64,000 bases of DNA from CAXXFQ01 sp963674475 (GTDB lineage Bacteria > Planctomycetota > Planctomycetia > Pirellulales > Thermoguttaceae). Both the position numbers and the translations under genes were made by a program. A model generated the notes under the pieces. That model saw only the letters and a program-made list of their open reading frames with translations, was not told where the DNA came from and searched no databases. Each line of letters opens with the position of its first letter. Position 1 is the first letter of the stretch. The stretch covers positions 496,001 to 560,000 of the forward strand of contig CAXXFQ010000019.1 of the NCBI GenBank assembly GCA_963674475.2, in the 5' to 3' direction. This document shows positions 52,152-59,852 of the stretch, piece after piece.

Positions 52152-52574
52152 TTAGCGCCGTTTGGTTTGATCAAGTCGAACCGAGATGCCCAGCTCGGCG
52201 ATTCCGGCCTGTTTGCACGCGTTGAGCACTTCGGCCACGTTTTGGAACGACCCTTGGCCGTCGCCGCGAATCAGGACGCCCAGATCGGTGTACTGGCGAC
52301 GCGACTCGGCCAGGTTTTGAGTCAGTTCGTCCAGGACAACTTGTTGCCGGTCGAGCGTGATCGTTCCGTCCCGATAGACGTTGACGACCCGTTTTTCCGG
52401 CGCGACCGAAAGGGCGGTATTTTCGGCGACGCTGGGCACCTCCAACGCGATCTTGCGTTCGAGTTCCGTGAATTTGGTTCCGACCATGAAGAAAATGACC
52501 AACAAGAAAACAATGTCGATCATCGGCGTCAGGTTCAAGATCGGCTGCTCGTCGCGAAAGGTTTTAAGCGGCAT
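52152..52574 (-). CDS. ExbD/TolR-family biopolymer transport protein
   Basis: A 140-residue inner-membrane protein with one transmembrane helix (about 13-31, LNLTPMIDIVFLLVIFFMV). Asp20 in PMIDI is the proton-path Asp of ExbD/TolR. The periplasmic domain has VYRDGTITLDRQQV and YTDLGVLIRGDGQG, the usual ExbD fold. It forms the motor with the ExbB-like protein encoded upstream and should energise the TonB-like toroid protein encoded 14 bp downstream. Between this gene and exbB lies R1 repeat copy C. Confidence 0.93.
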   Translation of the reverse strand: MPLKTFRDEQPILNLTPMIDIVFLLVIFFMVGTKFTELERKIALEVPSVAENTALSVAPEKRVVNVYRDGTITLDRQQVVLDELTQNLAESRRQYTDLGVLIRGDGQGSFQNVAEVLNACKQAGIAELGISVRLDQTKRR

Positions 52575-52668
52575 TTTTCGACTCGGTTTTGAGCGTTTTT
52601 TTGATGGGCGTGCGAGTTTCGGCTCGTTGCAGTTGGGTTTCAGAGCCGAGCGACCCTTATTGGTGTTT

Positions 52669-52750
52669 GCAAAAGCAGTGGTCCCATGATTTCAGGAAAC
52701 CTTTGAAAATACCGGGCTCCCGTCGGGAGCCCTCGGAGCACTACTTATGC
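52669..52750 (+). repeat. R1 repeat, copy C (82 bp)
   Basis: Starts GCAAAAGCAGTG, ends CACTACTTATGC, with a perfect central hairpin GGGCTCCC-GT-CGGGAGCCC at 52715-52735. It lies between exbB and exbD; the exbB stop codon is six bases past its right end. Confidence 0.8.
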
Positions 52751-52755
52751 GAGGC

Positions 52756-53658
52756 TCAACAACGCTTGGCTTTGCTTTTGCTCTTTTGATTTTTGGCGGC
52801 TTTGGTACTGGTAGTGGTATGGGGCGCTGGAATCGGATGGGGTCCGTCGGTCATGGTCGTCTCGGAATGGGCGGTTTTTTTCGTTTTCGCCGGCGGTTTT
52901 GGCCGGTCGGCCCCTTGCAGTTCTTCGGCCGAGATCAGGTTGACCAGCTCTTGCCCCAAGGAGTCGATTTCCATGACGATCTGGTCGACCCGGCTGACGA
53001 AAAAGAGGTAAAAGATCAACGCCGGGATTGCGACGCTCAAACCGGCAGCGGTCGTTAAAAGGGCTTCGCCGATGCCGCTAGCCAACAGTTCGGGACGCCC
53101 CATCGCGTCGCTGGTGGCGATCGCGTTGAACGCGCGAATCATCCCGACGACGGTTCCCAAAAGACCTAAAAGCGGGCTGACCGTGGCCACCCCGTTTATC
53201 ACGCGAAGGTAGCGACGCAGTTGGTTCGTGACCCGTTCGCCGGTATCCAGAAGGGCCTGTTCCACTTCGACCCCGGGGCGTCCCCATTTGCGGACCGCCG
53301 CGGCGAAAAGCTCCGAGATCGGACTTCCGTTTTCTTGACAGCGAGCAAGCGCCTCGGTCCGATCGAGTTCCCCACCGCGGATCTGCTCCAAAAAGCGTCG
53401 CACGAACGGGGCCGGAATGATCCGACGACGACGCAGACTGATCGCCCGCTCGAAGACGAACGCCACAAGCAAAAGGGAACAGACGGCCAGCGGGATCATC
53501 ATCGGTCCCCCGCTTTGGATGATGTCCCAAAGGTTTTGGACCTGGATCTGGATCGGCTCTTGATTCGTCAGCGGCTCGGCGCCCAGGGCGGCAACCGGAA
53601 TGGCCAACGGGGTCAACGAGGCCAAAAGAACAGGGCGAAAAAGTTTCATGGTTTTCAC
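52756..53658 (-). CDS. ExbB/TolQ/MotA-family proton channel protein
   Basis: A 300-residue protein. A signal-like hydrophobic start (about 6-27) is followed by TM segments at about 50-70, 160-182 and 200-222. Marks of the family: IQSGGPMMIPLAVCSLLLVAFVFERA, NGVATVSPLLGLLGTVVGMIRAF, and GIGEALLTTAAGLSVAIPALIFY, holding the Thr and small residues that line the channel. The C-terminal 50 residues are a Lys/Pro/Thr-rich cytoplasmic tail not found in E. coli ExbB. The start is GTG at 53658 or ATG at 53649; neither has a clear ribosome-binding site. It is followed by repeat R1 copy C, exbD and the TonB-like gene. Confidence 0.92.
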   Translation of the reverse strand: MKTMKLFRPVLLASLTPLAIPVAALGAEPLTNQEPIQIQVQNLWDIIQSGGPMMIPLAVCSLLLVAFVFERAISLRRRRIIPAPFVRRFLEQIRGGELDRTEALARCQENGSPISELFAAAVRKWGRPGVEVEQALLDTGERVTNQLRRYLRVINGVATVSPLLGLLGTVVGMIRAFNAIATSDAMGRPELLASGIGEALLTTAAGLSVAIPALIFYLFFVSRVDQIVMEIDSLGQELVNLISAEELQGADRPKPPAKTKKTAHSETTMTDGPHPIPAPHTTTSTKAAKNQKSKSKAKRC

Positions 53659-53813
53659 CGTCGGTGGTCGGTTTTTAAGGGGTTGATTTTTATTGATATC
53701 GATGGGGCCAATGGTCCTATTTCAGTCACAAAAACCGCTGTTTTAGCGGAGTTTGTCGGGCGTTGTGGCCGCGGATCGTTCGTTGGCAATGCCAGGTCTC
53801 AATGAGAGGTATT

Positions 53814-56800
53814 TTATCGTTGTGCCGTATTTGTCCGTGAGGCCGTTTGGTATTGGAGTCGGCCGAGACGTTCGTTCGCCTCCTCGACAAAACCGGTCTG
53901 GGCGTATTGCCGGGTTATCCGCCGGTAGTTTCGGCACGCTTTGTCTTTTTGTTCGAGTCGCTCGTAGCATTTGCCCGCTTCCAACAACGCGGCGGCTTGC
54001 CACTTTGGGTAGGGGAAAAGGATTTCGACCCGCAGGTATTCGCGGACGGCCCGCTCGTAATCACGTTGGTGAAAGTAGGACTCGCCGATCATCCATTGAG
54101 CCATTGCGGCGGTCTCGGTGTCGCGGCCCCCGGGCGAGTCGATCACCTTTTGATAAACGCGACGAGCCCCGTCAAAGTCGGCCCGGGCCGCCAGGCAGCG
54201 ACCGATCAGGTAATTGACTTCGTATTGTCGTGGAAAATCGGGAAACCGTTTTTCGATTTGGATCGCCAGCCGGTACGCCTCGTCCCATCGGGATTGATGG
54301 CCGTGAACTTGGGCCTGTCGCAACGAAATCATCGCGACCCAAGGGGCTTCGACGTCGGCCGTTTTTTCAAGCAGCTTGGCGAAGCGGTTTTCGGCTGCCT
54401 CATGCGATTCGCGGCGAAAATGGGACTCGGCGATCCAAAATTCGGCCAAACGGGCCGTGGTATCGGAGGAGGGGTTTTTGTCGGCTTGACACAGCTTGAT
54501 ATAACGTTCGGCCGTGTCGGCGAGCCCGCGCCAATCGGACTCGGCCGCCGCGATTTCCCATCGAAGGACAAACCGTTTGTCGCGGCCCGAATCGTTTGTG
54601 CTATCGTCGGTCAAAACCGGTTCGAGAACCGCTTTGGCCTTGGCTAGTTGGTCATTTTCGAACGCCGAAAGGGCCAGACGATAGGCCGCCTCAAGGCGAT
54701 AAGGACTTTCAGGGAACGTGTCCACAATCTGACGACAGCGGGCCAACGAGTCTTCTTCTTTTTCCAGTTCGGCCAGTACCCAGCTCGATTCGTAAAGGAC
54801 CATGGCATGAAGGGGATCGTCGGCGCAAGTGTCCAGCCACCGGTCGTAAAGCGTCGCCGCGCGATCGTTTTGTTCGAGTCGGTCCGAGAGTCGCGCGGCG
54901 GCCAGCAGGGCTTTCGGAAATTCGCGGCAGTTCGGGTATCGGTTGATGACCATGTCGTACATCGCCAGGGCGGCGTCGGGGCGGTCGATTTTTTCGAAAA
55001 GATGGCCCCGCGTTTGGGCCGCTTCGGCGGCGATTTCCGGTTCGGGATATTCTCGTAAAAGGTGGCCGAACGTGGCGGCTGCCGCTTCGAGTTGTCCCGC
55101 TTCGAATTGACTCCATGCTAAGCCCGAAAACCCTTGAATTCGGAGTTTGCCTTTGCCGTCTTGTGCCAGGCGTTCGAACCACAGGGCCGAGAGATTCCAT
55201 TTTTTGGCGTCGAACGCCGCTTCGGCCAGATGACTGACCATCGGTAAAAACAACGGATCGGCTGTTTGATCTTCGGGCCATTGGTTATAGAGAGTCTCGG
55301 CCAGAGTAAAATCGCCGGTACGCGCGGCACAGATCGCGCGCCGGGAACGAGCGTTGATCGACAAGGTTTTCCAGGTCGAATCGGCTTCAGCGGCCCTTGT
55401 TTGATCGAGCGTGGCTTGCAGACGGTTTAAGGTGGCCAACGCTTCGGCGAAGTGGCCCTGGGCCATCAGGACCGACGCATACGTTAAGCGAGACTCTCGC
55501 GTGAACGGGCCGTCTTGGTTTTCGCGAATTACCGGGTCGAGGATTTGCCGAGCGTTGTCGAAACGGCCGGTTCCTTCACAAGCACGCCCGAAGAGATATC
55601 GTGTCTCGGCCTCGTCGTCGCTTAGTTTTTTATTGTCGCCGGAAAGGGCAGGGGGGGCCAGCGGTCGTAAAACGTCGATCGCCTTTTCCCAAGCCCGATG
55701 ATTTAAGTAGGAGCGGGCCAACAAACGGACGATCCGATCGTGATGTTCCGACCGCGGAAATTCCTTCTGAAAACGTTTCGCCAAAAAGGGCAGGGCGTTT
55801 GAGGTCGATTTTGACTCTTCCGAAAGCGATTCGACTTGCCGTCGGTCGCGCTGGAAGGCAACTTGGATTTTTCCGTAGGAAGCGTCCTCACCAACCGAGT
55901 CGGGCAAGGGCGGCTTGTGATCACTGCCTAGGATCAAGTCGAATTCACGCTCTGCCCGGTCGAGTTCTCCGAGTTTCAAAGCGGTTTCGCCTGCGCGAAG
56001 TCGAGCCGGTGCCATTTGAGTGTGGCCGGGATACTTTTCGATCCACGCGGTCCAATAACGGAGCGTTTCTTCCGGAGTTTTTTCTTCTTGGCAGATCAGA
56101 CCGATCTGAAATTCGGCACGGGCGGCAAGCGTCTTCTCGGATCGTAGCGATTCCAAAAGGACGCTCGCTTCCGCATGGCGATTTTCGCGACGGAGGATCA
56201 ATGCGCGAAGCAATTTGCCCCGAGCGAGCCAGTCGGTTTGACCCGCCCCGTTCGCCTTCGAAGAGGGCAGGTCGCATGGGGCGAGAATGGTGAGGGCCCG
56301 GTTGAACCGTTTCTGTCGAAATTCGAGTTGGGCCAAACGAAATCGAGCTTCCCACGCGATCGGTTGATCGGCTTCCAAAAGGGTGTGGTAATTTTCTCGC
56401 GCTTCGTCAAACGCCCCTTGGGCTTCGGCCGCTTGAGCCAGTCCCATCCGAACCGTGGCGACGCGGGGCGAATCGGGAAAGGCGTCCAAAACGGTCTCAA
56501 AATAGGTCGTAGCTTCGTCAAACCGCTTTTGAGAGAACGCGATTTCGCCCAGGTAACCGAGAGCAAAAGGGCGAAGGGTTTTATCGTTGGGATAGCGGCG
56601 GCAAAAATCGTCCAGGGCCATTTTGGCTTTGGGGAAATCTTGCAAGAAATAAGCAATTTCGGCCAAGCGAAAACGGGTCGTTCGGACATAGTCGGGATCG
56701 GACGACTCGCCAAGGTATTCGGTGAAAGCGTCGACCGCTTGGTCCCATCGCCGCAATTGCATGAGCGACTCGGCTAAGAAAAAACGGCCGAGAGGGGCCT

Positions 56801-57125
56801 TTTTCTGATCGGGGAATTCGGAAAGATAGACCGAAAACTCCTCGACGGCCAGGGCCCAGTTGCCTCGTTGATAATGTTCCGCGGCGACCAAAAACTGTCG
56901 ATCGGCACGGACGGCCGGTTGGTCGACCGGGGCAATTTCGGAAGCACTGCTACCAGAAATAATAATGCAGCAAAACGCCAGTCCAACAACGACGGCGTTC
57001 AAGGCGGTTGCGCCGAGGCCTTGAATTTTGGTTCGGCCTTGACGCGTTCGGCGTTGAAGTTTCGATAAGCAGGAGAGCATAGCCGTTATAGCGCTCTTGA
57101 AAGAAGAGAAAAACCCCTTAACCAT
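53814..57125 (-). CDS. Large periplasmic TPR-repeat protein
   Basis: A protein of about 1103 residues made almost wholly of tetratricopeptide repeats (for example AAEHYQRGNWALAVEEFSVYLSEFPD, GRFFLAESLMQLRRWDQAVDAF, YFETVLDAFPDSPRVATVRMGLAQA, and YLIGRCLAARADFDGARRVYQKVI near the end). A hydrophobic signal segment (ALNAVVVGLAFCCIIISGSSAS) lies at about residues 40-62, after an unusually long basic n-region. Start choice is open: ATG 57125 has no ribosome-binding site and abuts a hairpin; ATG 57080 is an alternative that also keeps the signal. It lies 155 bp upstream of exbB. TPR proteins such as CpoB/YbgF work with the Tol motor, so a scaffold role in the same envelope system is inferred. Confidence 0.85.
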   Translation of the reverse strand: MVKGFFSSFKSAITAMLSCLSKLQRRTRQGRTKIQGLGATALNAVVVGLAFCCIIISGSSASEIAPVDQPAVRADRQFLVAAEHYQRGNWALAVEEFSVYLSEFPDQKKAPLGRFFLAESLMQLRRWDQAVDAFTEYLGESSDPDYVRTTRFRLAEIAYFLQDFPKAKMALDDFCRRYPNDKTLRPFALGYLGEIAFSQKRFDEATTYFETVLDAFPDSPRVATVRMGLAQAAEAQGAFDEARENYHTLLEADQPIAWEARFRLAQLEFRQKRFNRALTILAPCDLPSSKANGAGQTDWLARGKLLRALILRRENRHAEASVLLESLRSEKTLAARAEFQIGLICQEEKTPEETLRYWTAWIEKYPGHTQMAPARLRAGETALKLGELDRAEREFDLILGSDHKPPLPDSVGEDASYGKIQVAFQRDRRQVESLSEESKSTSNALPFLAKRFQKEFPRSEHHDRIVRLLARSYLNHRAWEKAIDVLRPLAPPALSGDNKKLSDDEAETRYLFGRACEGTGRFDNARQILDPVIRENQDGPFTRESRLTYASVLMAQGHFAEALATLNRLQATLDQTRAAEADSTWKTLSINARSRRAICAARTGDFTLAETLYNQWPEDQTADPLFLPMVSHLAEAAFDAKKWNLSALWFERLAQDGKGKLRIQGFSGLAWSQFEAGQLEAAAATFGHLLREYPEPEIAAEAAQTRGHLFEKIDRPDAALAMYDMVINRYPNCREFPKALLAAARLSDRLEQNDRAATLYDRWLDTCADDPLHAMVLYESSWVLAELEKEEDSLARCRQIVDTFPESPYRLEAAYRLALSAFENDQLAKAKAVLEPVLTDDSTNDSGRDKRFVLRWEIAAAESDWRGLADTAERYIKLCQADKNPSSDTTARLAEFWIAESHFRRESHEAAENRFAKLLEKTADVEAPWVAMISLRQAQVHGHQSRWDEAYRLAIQIEKRFPDFPRQYEVNYLIGRCLAARADFDGARRVYQKVIDSPGGRDTETAAMAQWMIGESYFHQRDYERAVREYLRVEILFPYPKWQAAALLEAGKCYERLEQKDKACRNYRRITRQYAQTGFVEEANERLGRLQYQTASRTNTAQR

Positions 57126-57129
57126 AAGG

Positions 57130-57165
57130 AGGCACTGTCGGCTTCCGAAAAAGTCGACAGTGCCT
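57130..57165 (-). promoter_or_regulatory. Perfect 11-bp stem-loop between the lipoprotein and TPR genes
   Basis: AGGCACTGTCG and CGACAGTGCCT pair exactly across a 14-base loop. On the minus strand the stem ends five bases before ATG 57125. No T-run follows directly, so it may be an attenuator or processing site, or it may argue that translation starts at 57080. Confidence 0.55.
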
Positions 57166-57189
57166 ATGTAACACTCGGGATCATTTTCG

Positions 57190-57765
57190 TTAAAATTCGG
57201 TGCACGCCCCCGTATCGACGTTGCCGACCATGTGCAGGTGGTTGTGGTCGATGTAGATGACCTCTTGGGCCTCTTCGTCGGTCGTGGTGTACGGAATCGG
57301 CCAGCCGACCCGGACAACTTCGGTATAATAAACCGAACATTTGTAATGGGCGTGGTGCAGCTGGGCCGGTCCGACCATCGGGTAGACGCGAGGCGGATCG
57401 ACGTAATCGGCGATCAATTCCTTGACGACTCGGACGTTGTTTCGGTTCCGTGTCCAAGCGTAGGGGATGCCTCCCTTACATTTGTAAATGTGCTCCAACG
57501 CACGGGTGACTTCGTCGTCGGTCGGCGGATCGAGCGCTTTTGCCGGACCTCCGGCGGTCAGCGGGCCCAAGATCGGGACGCGTTCGTAACGTTCATGTTC
57601 GTACGCCTTGTCTTCCAGACAATCTTGGAAGAAGGCGGGAACCGGAATTGGCGGCGTAGCAAAGACGCCCAATTGCGGTCCGTAAACAGTCTGGCATCCG
57701 GTAGTCATCCCCAAAGTGGCGATAACCAGCGTAGCCATGGTGGCGGTAATGATCCTCTGTGTCAT
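57190..57765 (-). CDS. Conserved planctomycetal lipoprotein
   Basis: A 191-residue lipoprotein: signal ATLVIATLGMTTGCQ with the lipobox Cys at about residue 24, then mature text starting VYGPQLGVFATPPIPVPAFFQ. The body has ERYERVPILGPLTAGGPAKALDPPTDDEV, NNVRVVKELIADYVDPPRVYP, GPAQLHHAHYKCSVYYTEVVRVGWPIPYT and EVIYIDHNHLHMVG. I recall this set of motifs as a protein widely conserved in planctomycetes with no known function. His-rich loops (HHAHYKC, DHNHLHM) suggest metal binding. GAGGAACC precedes the ATG. It heads the minus-strand set TPR-exbB-exbD-TonB-like. Confidence 0.8.
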   Translation of the reverse strand: MTQRIITATMATLVIATLGMTTGCQTVYGPQLGVFATPPIPVPAFFQDCLEDKAYEHERYERVPILGPLTAGGPAKALDPPTDDEVTRALEHIYKCKGGIPYAWTRNRNNVRVVKELIADYVDPPRVYPMVGPAQLHHAHYKCSVYYTEVVRVGWPIPYTTTDEEAQEVIYIDHNHLHMVGNVDTGACTEF

Positions 57766-58412
57766 GTGTCGGTTCCTCGGCGAAAAGGTCCGGGACAGGG
57801 ACGGTGTGAGTGTGATGGCACCGTCGACTGGTTGTTAGGTTCGATATGAAAAGTTCGCCTCAGGACGACCGAATCGATCTTCCGGTCCGAGAAGCGGACA
57901 GGCGTGACGACTTGGCGTCGAGGCAAACCGGCCCGCATCTTCACAGGGAAGGGGCAAGCCAATCACGTGGAAAACCTCGCTTCGGAGGCTTTACAAATAG
58001 CTTTATCGTGTAAAATTATGCCGAACTTGCGGATTTTTCGGCTTCTTTCGAATAAACGGCCTTTTATAGGTCCGGTGGGGGGTGTGTTCTGCTATGATTC
58101 GTAGCTCGGAGAGAAGGTGTTGGCGCTTTGAATAACACTATAGAGGGGATTTTGGCGTTGAATCGGGCCGCTTTTTTGGGTAAAATGGGAACCTGTATTG
58201 GTTGTAGTCGAATTGCTTTCAGCGCGTTTTGACAAGTCTGTATGGATTTCGGGCAATGGGGATGAGGGGCTATCGCCTTCTTTACTTACCCCCCATAAAT
58301 GGTGGTTATTTATCACCGTGGTCCAAATGAAGGCCTTTCAGACGGGTCATCCACGTCCAAAGAAAGCGTTTCGGGTCTTTTCCGTTTTCCCTCGATAAAG
58401 AGAAACGTCGCT
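57766..58412. other. Divergent intergenic region between the lipoprotein and kinase genes
   Basis: About 650 bp. Short frames on both strands (66-74 codons) have no ribosome-binding site or recognisable pattern. The lipoprotein and kinase promoters should be here. Confidence 0.5.
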
Positions 58413-59294
58413 TTGGCCAAGGCAACTCCCGGACACCTCGGTCCTTACCGTCTTCTGAACGTCGTCAACACCGGCCAGACCAGTCAGATCTGGCAGGCCT
58501 ATGATGATGCGGCTCGTGAGGTGGTTGGAATCAAGATCCTGCTGGAGGAATATCGTCGCAGTCGGGAACATGTCGGGTATCTCAAGCAAGAGTGGATCGT
58601 CGGTGCCAAGCTTAAGAGCAGCCGTGTGATCGAGGTTCGTGATTTTCTGACCGATCGAAAGGTCCCGTATCTGGTCATGGAGTGGTTTCCGAGCCAAAAT
58701 CTCAAGTTTCGCTTGCGACATGATTATGAGAAAATCGAGTTTTTCATCCCGGATATCATGAAGCAGATGTGCGAGGGGTTGATCGCCCTTCACCGAGCCG
58801 GGTGGGTTCACCGCGACATAAAGCCTGATAACTTCTTGCTTTCCGGCAAAGGGGAGGTGAAGTTGATTGACTTCGCCATGGCCCAGCGCACCAAGGGCGG
58901 CCTTGCAAAATGGTTTTCTCCCCGCTCGAAAATCCAGGGGACGAGAAGCTATATGTCTCCGGAGCAGATTCGAGGGGAAGCGCTGGATGGCCGGGCCGAT
59001 TTGTATAGCCTCGGTTGCACGTTTTTCGAACTTTTGGCCCAAAAACTTCCCTTCACCGGCAACAGTGCCAACGAACTTTTGACGAAGCATCTCAAGTCGG
59101 CCCCGCCGGTCCTTGAGAGCGCTAACCATAACGTGACCCCCGAATTCGGGGAGTTGATTCGCAGCGCGATGGCGAAAAAGCCCTCGGCCCGGCCCGACTC
59201 GGTTGTCGACTTTCTTACGGAAATACGTAGAACTCGAATTTTCCGCAAGACGCCAAAGCGACCTGAAAGGAAAGAAGAGGGGGAGGGACAGTAA
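58413..59294 (+). CDS. Eukaryotic-type Ser/Thr protein kinase (soluble, single domain)
   Basis: A kinase domain of about 293 residues with no transmembrane or sensor part. Visible subdomains: a poor Gly loop (NVVNTGQTSQIW), Lys in VVGIKILLE, the catalytic loop HRDIKPDNFLL, DFAMAQ in place of DFG, the activation segment end GTRSYMSPEQIRG, and DLYSLGCTFFELLAQKLPF. The TTG at 58413, shortly after AAAGAGAAA, puts GHLGPYRLL near the N-terminus; an in-frame ATG at 58299 would add 38 unconserved residues. The C-terminus is a short basic tail. Targets are unknown. accA follows after a long gap, so there is no operon link. Confidence 0.87.
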   Translation: MAKATPGHLGPYRLLNVVNTGQTSQIWQAYDDAAREVVGIKILLEEYRRSREHVGYLKQEWIVGAKLKSSRVIEVRDFLTDRKVPYLVMEWFPSQNLKFRLRHDYEKIEFFIPDIMKQMCEGLIALHRAGWVHRDIKPDNFLLSGKGEVKLIDFAMAQRTKGGLAKWFSPRSKIQGTRSYMSPEQIRGEALDGRADLYSLGCTFFELLAQKLPFTGNSANELLTKHLKSAPPVLESANHNVTPEFGELIRSAMAKKPSARPDSVVDFLTEIRRTRIFRKTPKRPERKEEGEGQ

Positions 59295-59852
59295 GGGCGG
59301 TTACTTAATGAGTGATTTAATGTCATTCTCTTTTTAGTCACGGTAAAAAATGACAAAATTTTAGAAAACGTCCAAAATCTTTGGGGAAAATACCCCATTG
59401 AGTCGGTAGCAGACCTTGCTTTTTGGCTGAATTTTACCGAAAATCCTTATTGTTAGGGATTTTCGAGAGGGCAGGGGGGCAGGGGAGTTTGTGTTTTATC
59501 GCCCTTGTGCCGATTGTTTGGAAAGTTCTATGCGGATTTGGCCCTTAGAAGGCCGAAAATAATAAAGATAGGAAGCATCCTCTAGAGCAATTTTCAGTTG
59601 AGGTATAGCGTTTCGACAGCTGGGGGAATGGATCCCGGCTTCACTTCCAGGCTAGGTTTATAGCGACGTGTTTATATCGGCTTTGGAAGTCTGGTGGGGG
59701 GCCATGGCTCTCGCAGGTAACGTTGTATTTTTTTGGAAAATGCTCTCAATGATCGGGCTGACGGGTCTCTTGTCGTTTTGGTTTTTTGGCGAGAGAGGTT
59801 CGGAGTAAGGAAGGCCCGATTTGGCAGATACGAGAAAACGGAAGAGAAGTAT
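59295..59852. other. Intergenic region upstream of accA
   Basis: No gene supported. A 9-bp stem CGAAAATCC/GGATTTTCG lies at 59438-59465 without a T-run. The accA promoter should be in the right part. An in-frame start at 59733 would extend accA by 40 unconserved residues. Confidence 0.5.

Noticed and set aside
58092..58398. Short genes on both strands before the kinase
   Set aside because: No ribosome-binding sites or recognisable motifs; probably promoter DNA.
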